Assembly: GCA_929200295.1 (NCBI GenBank)
Contig: CAKMZE010000015.1
Span: 1 to 5,562, forward strand
Direction: 5' to 3'
DNA length: 5,562 bases
Source of the DNA: an uncultured Alphaproteobacteria bacterium
GTDB lineage: Bacteria; Pseudomonadota; Alphaproteobacteria; Rhodobacterales; Rhodobacteraceae
Shown: positions 1 to 5,562 of the stretch, one piece after another
Numbering within the stretch: the stretch's first letter is position 1
Layout: the number at the start of each line of letters is the position of its first letter
Position numbers and translations under genes: made by a program
Notes under the pieces: generated by a model
Database searches by the model: none
What the model saw: only the letters and a program-made list of their open reading frames with translations
What the model was told of the DNA's origin: nothing

Positions 1-35
1 ATCACAAGATCATGTGTTTGAACAGAAATTAATGG

Positions 36-416
36 GTGTACTGCCTAGAGGTGGTACTGAAAGCAACTCACAGTCCTGACACTTTTTTAATCGGGTTGGG
101 GAAAGAGAAAACCAAAGCCGTGCGTACTGCATGGCGTGGGGCCAGAAGCCGAGCTGGGTTGGATGATCAGGTCAATCCATACTCGTTACGGCATACGATG
201 GCGCGTTGGATGCGAAAATAGGGTGTTGATTCATGGCAAGTGTCCGCACAACTCGGCCACAAGCGAAATGATTTAACGATTACAGAGATTTATGCGCCGC
301 ATGATCCTGACTATTTGAAGGATGCCGTGCGTGTGAGCGATTTTTTCTTCGACCAGTTGCGTGTGAGTTGCGTGGTACTTGATCAACTTCTTGATGGAAA
401 TATTTCCGCTAAGTAA
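36..416 (+). pseudogene. Tyrosine recombinase (integrase) C-terminal relic, interrupted by an amber codon
   Basis: This is the catalytic C-terminus of a site-specific tyrosine recombinase of the phage or genomic-island type, which cuts and rejoins DNA through a tyrosine nucleophile. From position 36 the frame gives 61 residues, a TAG at 219-221, then 64 more codons to a TAA at 414-416. Both halves match the family. The first has the box II arginine in PYSLRHTMAR (R52, with Y49 where many members have His). The second has the LGHK histidine (H75) and the TEIYA tyrosine (Y86). Homology therefore runs straight through the stop, so this is a nonsense mutation and not the true end. A TAA at 30-32 closes the frame upstream, and the N-terminal DNA-binding and box I regions are absent or off the left edge. 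It converges on the tRNA-Arg gene, whose 3' end is 10 bases away. Family assignment is firm; non-functionality is inferred from the two stops. Confidence 0.85.
396..407. repeat. 12-bp perfect palindrome at the 3' end of the integrase relic
   Basis: GGAAATATTTCC reads the same on both strands. It lies inside the last codons of the integrase relic, 19 bases from the tRNA 3' end. It could be an accessory protein-binding site near the attachment region, or a chance feature of AT-rich sequence. Nothing else supports a function. Confidence 0.25.
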
Positions 417-426
417 TTGAATTAAT

Positions 427-503
<77 letters not shown>

Positions 504-514
504 TAATACATATG

Positions 515-543
515 TCTATAGACGGGCACCCTGCCCCTCGCAA
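515..543 (-). promoter_or_regulatory. Candidate promoter of tRNA-Arg
   Basis: On the complementary strand, TTGCGA (538-543) and TATAGA (515-520) each match the sigma-70 consensus at four of six positions and are separated by exactly 17 bases. Initiation about seven bases past the -10 would leave a leader of only a few bases before the tRNA 5' end at 503, which is normal for a tRNA gene. The spacer holds a small inverted repeat, GGGC with GCCC (524-536). The gap from 504 to 563 between sufS and the tRNA shows no clear intrinsic terminator, so some suf transcription could also run into the tRNA. Confidence 0.4.
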
Positions 544-563
544 TGCGAAAATGAATACTTGGG

Positions 564-1784
564 TTAGGCAAAGAGCTCGTGACACAGGGTCAGCGCATCA
601 ACCAGCGTATCGACCTCATCCGTGGTGTTATACATGCCAAACGAGGCGCGGCAGGTTGCGGTTAGCCCCAGCTCGGCCATCAATGGCATCGCACAATGAC
701 TACCCGCGCGGACTGCAACGCCTTTTTTATCAACGACGGTTGAGATGTCATGGGCATGGGCTGCGCCGTCGAGCGTGAATGAGAATATCGCACCTTTGGT
801 GGCAGAGGTCCCTTGGATATTCAGCCAGTTCAGCCCTGCAAATTTCTGGTTCGCGTAATCGCGGATCGCTGTCTCATGGGCGGCGATTGCGTCCATGCCG
901 ATGTCCATAAGATAATCAAGTGCTACACCAAATCCGATTGTTTGCACAATCCCAGGCGTGCCGGCCTCAAACATCATCGGGGGGGCATTATAGCTGACGC
1001 TCTCGCGTGTCACATCCCGGATCATATCGCCACCACCCAAGAAGGGGCGCATCTCAGCCATTCGCTCTGTCGTGACATAAAGAGCGCCAGAGCCTGATGG
1101 GCCATAAAGCTTGTGCCCTGTGATCGCAAAGAAATCACACCCAATGTCTTGCACATCAACAGGCATATGCACCGCAGATTGTGAGCCATCAACAAGTACA
1201 GGCACGCCCTTTTCATGGGCCGCTTTGCAAATCGTTTTCACATCGACCACAGTGCCAAGGACATTTGACATCTGGGTAATTGCAATGAGCTTTGTACGTG
1301 GTCCTATGGCATCGATCACGGCCTGTGGATCAAGGTCGCCCTGTGCGTCGATATCGACCCATTTGATGACAACGCCCTGTCGTTCGCGTAGGAAATGCCA
1401 TGGGACAATATTGGCATGATGCTCCATGATCGACAGGATAATTTCGTCACCCGGCTGTAGACGGGGCATGGCCCAGCTATAGGCGACCGTATTGATCGCT
1501 TCGGTGGTGCCGGAATTGAGAATGATGTTTTGTTCAGAAGCCGCATTGAGGAAACGCGCGATAATATCGCGCACGCCTTCATATTTCTCTGTCGCGATAT
1601 TGCTGAGCGTGTGCAGCCCGCGGTGTACATTTGCGTATTCATGCGCATAGGCACGTGTGACCGCGTCAATCACGACCTGTGGTTTTTGTGCTGATGCACC
1701 ATTATCCAGATAGACCAGCGGCTTACCATTCACTTCGCGTGATAAAATTGGAAAATCAGCACGTATTTTCGCAACGTTATACAT
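564..1784 (-). CDS. sufS: Cysteine desulfurase SufS
   Basis: SufS is a cytosolic PLP enzyme that converts L-cysteine to L-alanine and holds the released sulfur as a persulfide for transfer to SufE or SufU and on to the SufBCD scaffold. The 406 residues equal the length of E. coli SufS. Visible residues include H123 in EHHANIVPW (stacks on PLP), D199 and Q202 in VDGSQSAVH, the PLP-binding lysine K225 in ITGHKLYGP, the persulfide cysteine C364 in RAGSHCAMPLM, and the carboxylate-binding R379 in TCRASFGMYNT. The short RAGSHCAMP loop and the SufS-like sequence point to a group II desulfurase and not IscS. The ATG is supported by GGGAG at 1792-1796, seven bases upstream and inside the end of the preceding gene's coding region. 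Only two bases separate it from that gene, so it is almost certainly co-transcribed and translationally coupled. It is the last suf gene in this window. No SufE or SufU partner is seen here. Confidence 0.97.
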   Translation of the reverse strand: MYNVAKIRADFPILSREVNGKPLVYLDNGASAQKPQVVIDAVTRAYAHEYANVHRGLHTLSNIATEKYEGVRDIIARFLNAASEQNIILNSGTTEAINTVAYSWAMPRLQPGDEIILSIMEHHANIVPWHFLRERQGVVIKWVDIDAQGDLDPQAVIDAIGPRTKLIAITQMSNVLGTVVDVKTICKAAHEKGVPVLVDGSQSAVHMPVDVQDIGCDFFAITGHKLYGPSGSGALYVTTERMAEMRPFLGGGDMIRDVTRESVSYNAPPMMFEAGTPGIVQTIGFGVALDYLMDIGMDAIAAHETAIRDYANQKFAGLNWLNIQGTSATKGAIFSFTLDGAAHAHDISTVVDKKGVAVRAGSHCAMPLMAELGLTATCRASFGMYNTTDEVDTLVDALTLCHELFA

Positions 1785-1786
1785 CG

Positions 1787-2374
1787 CTATACTCCCACTG
1801 TGGCAGCACCACTAATAAGAAGAACGAATATAGCCAAGCCAAAACCGAGCCCAAATATGGAGAGAACAAACAAGCCAATGGCTTTAAAGAGATTATCGAA
1901 ATCATGCAGCGTATTCAGAAAATGTATCAGGCAGAAAATCTGTATGACGATGCTTATGACTGCAATCAACCCTGCCAAAAATGGAACAAGAATTCCAGCA
2001 AGCACTTGAAGTATAAATAAGATGAGAACAACGATCTGGAACCAAGCCATCAGTGCGAGCGTTGCGCCAAAGGTTCCAACACCGCCCATGGCACGGCCCA
2101 TAAAATAAAATATGAAAACTGTAAGCACGGATAAGCTGCTTAAAGTGATCACATCAATAAATGGTGCGCCAGCAACAGTACGCATTTGCCGCGCAGACCC
2201 TAGTATATGCGCCTCGAGATGTAGCAATAAGACAACGGCAATGATGCCCAAGAACATCACGCTCCAGCCAATGTCATGCGGCCAGCGCTGTGATTTGATA
2301 CGCGTTGCCACACCGTTGGGGTCACGCAAAGTATCGGCGAATAGATTTACGACAGATGAAAGATTAGTCTGCAT
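1787..2374 (-). CDS. YIP1-family-like membrane protein B (suf operon)
   Basis: This is a predicted inner-membrane protein of 195 residues. After a soluble N-terminus of about 35 residues, hydrophobic segments lie near 36-54, 73-92, 103-125, 130-152 and 164-188, so about five spans. The motif GGVGT...LAL (97-108), following a membrane span, and the closing LHDFDNLFKAIGLF stretch resemble bacterial YIP1-domain proteins, whose biochemical role is unknown. A GTG at 2380 would add two residues, but GGAA at 2382-2385 is seven bases from the ATG at 2374 and one from the GTG, so the ATG is preferred. It overlaps the end of the preceding membrane protein gene by 11 bases and ends two bases before sufS. 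That position implies co-expression with Fe-S cluster assembly genes. A direct role in that pathway is inference from context only. Confidence 0.8.
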   Translation of the reverse strand: MQTNLSSVVNLFADTLRDPNGVATRIKSQRWPHDIGWSVMFLGIIAVVLLLHLEAHILGSARQMRTVAGAPFIDVITLSSLSVLTVFIFYFMGRAMGGVGTFGATLALMAWFQIVVLILFILQVLAGILVPFLAGLIAVISIVIQIFCLIHFLNTLHDFDNLFKAIGLFVLSIFGLGFGLAIFVLLISGAATVGV

Positions 2375-2873
2375 CGGCACGTTCCATTGTCAAAAGGCTC
2401 ATGAGCCAGATTACTCCAAACCCGATGAGCCAAATCACACCGACAAGATTTGTTTGTGCGCCTGGACCAATAAAACCAGCCGTCAGCCCATGTAAAAGCA
2501 AAACGGGCGATGTCGCAAGCAATGCCCAAAATAGGGCAAGTCGCGCGCCATAATGGGTGCCTTTGCCGCCAAAGAGTTTTGCTATGAGATGTGTCACACC
2601 TGCGATAATGTAGAAAAACAAGGGCCAGATCATCAGCCAGGCCATAAATTCATAGGCAACAAGCTGGGTGAACTCTGGTGCTTGGGCCCCCTCGCTTAGC
2701 TCAAACCCTGCGGATTTTCGTGCCAAGCGTGGCCATTGCGCGATAAATATCAACAAGCAAGCCGCCATCAGATAGGCGACTGCACGGTCTTCTCTTTGAC
2801 CATGTGCAAACAATTCACGAATGACCACAGTTGGTTTCCGCCATGTTCTTGTGATATTTCGCAAAACACTCAT
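2364..2873 (-). CDS. YIP1-family-like membrane protein A (suf operon)
   Basis: This is a predicted inner-membrane protein of 169 residues with a basic cytosolic N-terminus (about 1-30) and about four hydrophobic spans near 31-46, 71-95, 112-133 and 142-162. The segment LFGGKGTHYGARLALFWALL (101-120) shares the pattern GG-x-GT-(4-5 residues)-LAL with the next gene product, so the two look like diverged paralogs of the YIP1 type. The start ATG overlaps the sufD stop as ATGA (four bases). No strong ribosome binding site is visible ahead of it, so translation probably depends on coupling to sufD. The C-terminus, ending ERADAD, is short and charged. No catalytic residues or metal-binding cysteine motifs are visible. 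The molecular function is unknown, and family membership is judged by eye. Confidence 0.75.
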   Translation of the reverse strand: MSVLRNITRTWRKPTVVIRELFAHGQREDRAVAYLMAACLLIFIAQWPRLARKSAGFELSEGAQAPEFTQLVAYEFMAWLMIWPLFFYIIAGVTHLIAKLFGGKGTHYGARLALFWALLATSPVLLLHGLTAGFIGPGAQTNLVGVIWLIGFGVIWLMSLLTMERADAD

Positions 2874-4150
2874 GCGTTACGGCGACCCAACCACCCTTCG
2901 AGACGGTCTTGTAATTCTTGCGCAATATCGCTGTCGGCAATTTCCTCTAATGCTTCGGCAAGAAACGCCAATGTAAGTAGATTGCTAGCTTCTTTATGTG
3001 GCACACCGCGAGAGCGCAGGTAGAACAAGGCTGTTTCATCAATCGCGCCAGATGTTGACCCGTGCGAGCAGGCTACATCATCGGCATAAATCTCAAGCTC
3101 TGGTTTGGCGAGGAATTGGCTATCATCATCGAGTAACAGCGATTGGCTGATCTGATAGCCATCGGTCTTTTGCGCGTCTTTCTTAACAAGAATTTTGCCT
3201 TGGAACACACCTGTGGCCCCATTGCGAAGAACCTTTTTAAACACCTGACGACTTTCGCAATTCACCGCATCATGGGTGATAAAGACCGTGTCATCATGAT
3301 GAAAATCACGACCGTCCCCGACACATGCGCCAGCAACATGTGCTGAGGCGTCATCGCCCAAAATCTCAATCACACATTCATTGCGTGTTATCACACCGTT
3401 AAATGTGAGCGTGAATGACTTAAACGCGCTTTCACGTGAAATTCTAGCAAAACAATGCGTTACTGCGCGACGTTCATGGTCGCGGCCCTGTACTTGCACA
3501 TGGTTGAATTGTCCTTCTTGGGCAACATCAACCTCAATCACTTTTGAAAACCGTGCCGCCGCAGGGCCGCTTTCAAGTATCGTGAGTGCCGCGCCGGGAT
3601 CAACTTTGATCACATGGTGCAACATCGCATCTGATGTTTCATCTTGGTGCAGGTATATCAGGTGAATAGGTTTTGCGGCATTTCCCGTCGCATGAATAAC
3701 CAACCCATCATTTGCATAGGCCGTGTTTAATGCCGCAAGCGGACGCGCAACCGGCGACTGCCCCGCAGTTTCTAACGTACCATAGAGATCTTTGGCCCAG
3801 TGAATATCCAAAGCGGCCACATCAGATAAACGTTCGATGACAACGCCCTGTGCTGACAAATCATCAGATTGAGCGGCATCAAAGACACCATCAACAAAGA
3901 CGACCTTAAGTCGGTCGAGCTGATCAAAATGCGGTGTTTCATCCGTCTCTAGTATTGCCGCATATGGCGCCTCAGTGCTCGTCAATAGCTTTGGGTCTGT
4001 ATAGCGCCAGTATTCGTCGCGTTTCGTCGGTAAGCCTGTGACCTCAACGCGCGCTTTTGCAGACAGACGTGCCTCATCAGCCCAGGCTGCCCCTTTGGGG
4101 AGCGCGCGTTTTGCAAGCCCGTCTTGGTCTTTATTCATTTGAACAGCCAT
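2870..4150 (-). CDS. sufD: Fe-S cluster scaffold subunit SufD
   Basis: SufD pairs with SufB and the ATPase SufC in the cytosolic SufBC2D complex, where Fe-S clusters are built. The 426 residues fit the family. The N-terminal part has the usual LPTKRDEYWRYTD signature (40-52). The C-terminal beta-helix core carries ESRQVFKKVLRNGATGVFQGKI (299-320), the QKTDGYQISQSLLLDD region (327-342), and ELEIYADDVACSHGSTSGAID (351-371). H363 in CSHG corresponds to the SufD histidine (His360 in E. coli) implicated in cluster assembly at the SufB-SufD interface. The C-terminal helices that contact SufC follow. The start is an ATG sharing one base with the sufC stop (TAATG), with GAGGT at 4157-4161 six bases upstream. 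A later Met at residue 5 is too far from that site. SufD rather than SufB is favoured by the length and the CSHGS context. Confidence 0.96.
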   Translation of the reverse strand: MAVQMNKDQDGLAKRALPKGAAWADEARLSAKARVEVTGLPTKRDEYWRYTDPKLLTSTEAPYAAILETDETPHFDQLDRLKVVFVDGVFDAAQSDDLSAQGVVIERLSDVAALDIHWAKDLYGTLETAGQSPVARPLAALNTAYANDGLVIHATGNAAKPIHLIYLHQDETSDAMLHHVIKVDPGAALTILESGPAAARFSKVIEVDVAQEGQFNHVQVQGRDHERRAVTHCFARISRESAFKSFTLTFNGVITRNECVIEILGDDASAHVAGACVGDGRDFHHDDTVFITHDAVNCESRQVFKKVLRNGATGVFQGKILVKKDAQKTDGYQISQSLLLDDDSQFLAKPELEIYADDVACSHGSTSGAIDETALFYLRSRGVPHKEASNLLTLAFLAEALEEIADSDIAQELQDRLEGWLGRRNA

Positions 4151-4905
4151 TAAGCGACCTCAGCCAAAATATCAGCATATCCATTATGCTCGACCTCAAG
4201 GGCAAGCTCGGGTCCACCTGATTTCACAATGCGGCCATCTGCCATGATGTGCACGACATCAGGCTTAATATGGTCCAAAAGGCGCTGGTAATGCGTGATC
4301 ACAAGGAATGATCGCCCTTCAGAGCGCAACGCATTCACGCCGTCTGACACGAGCTTCATCGCGTCAACATCTAAGCCAGAGTCAGTTTCATCAAGCACGC
4401 ACATTTTCGGTGCAAGCATGGCCATCTGTAAAATCTCATTGCGCTTCTTTTCACCGCCTGAAAAGCCAACGTTCACGGGGCGTTTGAGCATATCAGCATC
4501 GATTTTCAAATCTTTCGCCCGTGCGCGCACTTCTTTTAGGAAATCAGCCGCTGACATTTCAGGTTCATCCCGCTGTTTGCGCTGTGCGTTTACGGCAGTG
4601 CGCAGAAATGTCATGTTCCCAACGCCCGGAATTTCGACAGGGTATTGAAACGCAAGGAAAAGACCAAGTGCGGCGCGTTCTTCTGGCTCAAGATCTAAGA
4701 GATCTGTGCCTTCTAATGAGGCTGACCCATCAGTGACGCTATAGCCGTCTTTGCCAGAGAGCACATATGACAAGGTCGATTTACCTGATCCGTTTGGCCC
4801 CATGATCGCATGGACTTCACCAGCATTGATTGACAGGTTAACGCCCTTCAAAATTTGCTTGTCTTCTTCTTCAAGCTTTACGGATAGGTTTTTGATTTCA
4901 AGCAT
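4150..4905 (-). CDS. sufC: Fe-S assembly ATPase SufC
   Basis: SufC is the cytosolic ABC-type ATPase of the SufBCD complex. ATP-driven dimerisation of two SufC subunits reshapes SufB and SufD for cluster assembly; it is not a transporter subunit. The 251 residues match the family. Visible motifs are Walker A GPNGSGKST (36-44), the Q-loop glutamine Q87 in LAFQYPVEIPGV (a SufC hallmark), signature FSGGEKKRNEILQ (148-160), Walker B with D172 and E173 in CVLDETDSGLD, and the switch histidine H205 in VITHYQRLL. All catalytic residues are present. The ATG has a strong ribosome binding site, AAGGAG at 4911-4916, and a hairpin just upstream. A 102-base gap separates it from the membrane protein gene before it, while the next gene (sufD) overlaps it by one base. 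Confidence 0.98.
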   Translation of the reverse strand: MLEIKNLSVKLEEEDKQILKGVNLSINAGEVHAIMGPNGSGKSTLSYVLSGKDGYSVTDGSASLEGTDLLDLEPEERAALGLFLAFQYPVEIPGVGNMTFLRTAVNAQRKQRDEPEMSAADFLKEVRARAKDLKIDADMLKRPVNVGFSGGEKKRNEILQMAMLAPKMCVLDETDSGLDVDAMKLVSDGVNALRSEGRSFLVITHYQRLLDHIKPDVVHIMADGRIVKSGGPELALEVEHNGYADILAEVA

Positions 4906-4910
4906 ATTCT

Positions 4911-4916
4911 CTCCTT
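4911..4916 (-). promoter_or_regulatory. Strong ribosome binding site of sufC
   Basis: AAGGAG on the complementary strand lies five bases ahead of the sufC ATG and is the best Shine-Dalgarno match in the window. It fixes the sufC start. It sits only two bases downstream of the hairpin at 4919-4933, so folding there could affect ribosome access. Confidence 0.85.
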
Positions 4917-4918
4917 GC

Positions 4919-4933
4919 GGCCACCCGGTGGCC
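4919..4933 (-). promoter_or_regulatory. Hairpin adjoining the sufC ribosome binding site
   Basis: A perfect six-pair, GC-rich stem (GGCCAC with GTGGCC) closes a three-base loop in the sufC leader RNA, two bases before AAGGAG. No T-run follows, so it is not an intrinsic terminator. Likely roles are keeping the ribosome binding site open, stabilising the 5' end of a processed sufCDS message, or marking a processing point. The structure is seen in sequence; the role is inferred. Confidence 0.5.
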
Positions 4934-4948
4934 TGTCAACGCATAGCG

Positions 4949-4976
4949 CATCGCTTGCGCAGAATACGCAGCGATG
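4949..4976 (-). promoter_or_regulatory. Second hairpin in the intergenic region before sufC
   Basis: Bases 4949-4954 pair with 4971-4976 (CATCGC with GCGATG). After one bulged base, 4956-4959 pair with 4967-4970 (TGCG with CGCA). This gives ten base pairs around a seven-base loop. It begins about 30 bases after the stop codon of the upstream gene. No T-tract follows on the transcribed strand, so termination by this element alone is unlikely. It could protect the 3' end of the upstream message or regulate sufC expression. Confidence 0.45.
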
Positions 4977-4979
4977 TTC

Positions 4980-4985
4980 ATTATA
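4980..4985 (-). promoter_or_regulatory. Possible internal promoter -10 element before sufC
   Basis: A perfect TATAAT lies on the complementary strand 75 bases before sufC. The sequence 17 bases upstream of it (AGCCGT) is not a recognisable -35, and there is no TGn extension, so the case is weak. If used, the transcript would begin at or inside the 4949-4976 hairpin and would express sufC to sufS apart from the upstream genes. Confidence 0.2.
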
Positions 4986-5007
4986 TTAGTGTGATTTTGT
5001 AAACGGC

Positions 5008-5553
5008 TCAGATTGCGAGCGTCTTGCCCAAGACGACCAATGAGGCTGGCTCGGTTTCTTCCATAACTTGGGCAACGAACCCTTTTGGCAAGAATTGTTC
5101 GAAAACTTCCGGCGCGACCCAGACCGCATTGTGCATTACCATGGCCATAAACGCGGCCCCTGCGGCTTGCATTGTCATGTGCCCCAGTTTCTTTTGTTGT
5201 AGAATGCTGCCCAAGATAAAGGCTATGAGTGCGGCCAGCATGATCTCGAACGTTTGCACAGATGCGTTCAAACCTTGCATTTCCAGAACTTCCACGCGGA
5301 TAAAGCGAGATGCAATTAGGCATAAACCGCCAATAATGAGGGCGATCAGGAGTGCGAAACGATGTGGACGTTCTATGATGCGTGCGTCTGATAAGAGCTC
5401 TGAATGTACCACGCTTCGTGAGATTTTCATTTTGATGTGTGGATCGTAATAAGGCTTGCACCGTGACTTTTCCACGCGTTTTACGCGCGCGGCAAAATCT
5501 TGTGATTGCAGCTTTTCTGTATCTATTTTTGGTGTCTTTGATCTCCAACACAT
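5008..5553 (-). CDS. Small membrane protein of unknown function upstream of sufC
   Basis: I do not recognise a named family. The frame encodes 181 residues. It opens with a basic, soluble region of about 64 residues containing FAARVKRVEKSR and PYYDPHIKMKISRS. Hydrophobic segments follow near 66-83, 102-118 and perhaps 127-147, with a short C-terminal tail (EQFLPKGFVAQVMEETEPASLVVLGKTLAI). It is probably an inner-membrane protein with a cytosolic N-terminus. The ATG at 5551-5553 is the first in frame, but the frame is open to the window edge and no ribosome binding site shows in the nine bases left, so the true start could be further out. A 217-codon frame on the same strand overlaps it. The present frame is preferred for its clean membrane segments, whereas the other is arginine-rich without pattern. 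Being co-directional with sufC suggests suf operon membership, perhaps between sufB and sufC. Confidence 0.7.
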   Translation of the reverse strand: MCWRSKTPKIDTEKLQSQDFAARVKRVEKSRCKPYYDPHIKMKISRSVVHSELLSDARIIERPHRFALLIALIIGGLCLIASRFIRVEVLEMQGLNASVQTFEIMLAALIAFILGSILQQKKLGHMTMQAAGAAFMAMVMHNAVWVAPEVFEQFLPKGFVAQVMEETEPASLVVLGKTLAI

Positions 5554-5562
5554 CGTTACAAA

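Noticed and set aside
382..395. Hairpin ATCAA-loop-TTGAT as a possible tRNA or integrase terminator
   Set aside because: The stem is only five weak base pairs with no T-tract on either strand.
524..548. Inverted repeats GGGC/GCCC and TCGCA-A-TGCGA as a sufS terminator
   Set aside because: The first stem is only four pairs, the second has no room for a loop, and neither is followed by a T-run.
4934..4939. Perfect TTGACA (-35 box) on the - strand before sufC
   Set aside because: Seventeen bases downstream lies the AAGGAG ribosome binding site rather than a -10 element, and the spacer is the GC-rich hairpin.
4898..5551. 217-codon frame on the - strand overlapping the 181-residue membrane protein gene
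   Set aside because: It is arginine- and histidine-rich with no hydrophobic or domain pattern and runs past the sufC start, while the overlapping frame has clean membrane segments. Its first residues (MLEIKD) resemble the SufC start (MLEIKN), but similarity ends there, so I treat it as chance.

Overview
The window looks like chromosomal DNA of an alphaproteobacterium, most likely Rhodobacterales-like. This rests on gene content and order: sufC, sufD, two small YIP1-type membrane protein genes, then sufS, with another small membrane protein gene before sufC. I recall this layout from that order but could not search to confirm it. Base composition looks balanced, and I did not compute it.

Layout. 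(a) Positions 1-416, + strand: the C-terminal part of a tyrosine recombinase (phage or island integrase), broken by an in-frame amber codon and cut by the left edge. (b) Positions 427-503, - strand: a complete tRNA-Arg(CCG) with an encoded CCA. The integrase relic stops 10 bases from its 3' end, as expected of an old integration event at a tRNA attachment site. (c) Positions 504-563: a short gap holding a plausible tRNA promoter. (d) Positions 564-4905, - strand: a tightly packed block transcribed sufC, sufD, YIP1 protein A, YIP1 protein B, sufS, whose genes overlap by 1, 4 and 11 bases or are separated by 2. (e) Positions 4906-5007: a 102-base gap with two RNA hairpins, one directly in front of the strong sufC ribosome binding site. 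(f) Positions 5008-5553, - strand: a small unrecognised membrane protein gene that probably belongs to the same operon. sufB, iscR, and sufE or sufU are not in the window and may lie beyond the right edge.

How the genes work together. SufS takes sulfur from cysteine as a protein-bound persulfide. SufC (ATPase) and SufD, with the unseen SufB, form the scaffold on which Fe-S clusters are assembled. The three membrane proteins in the same transcription unit have no assigned role in this pathway. Their consistent insertion among cytosolic Fe-S assembly genes is the most interesting open question here. I found no CRISPR array, insertion sequence, or clearly new system.
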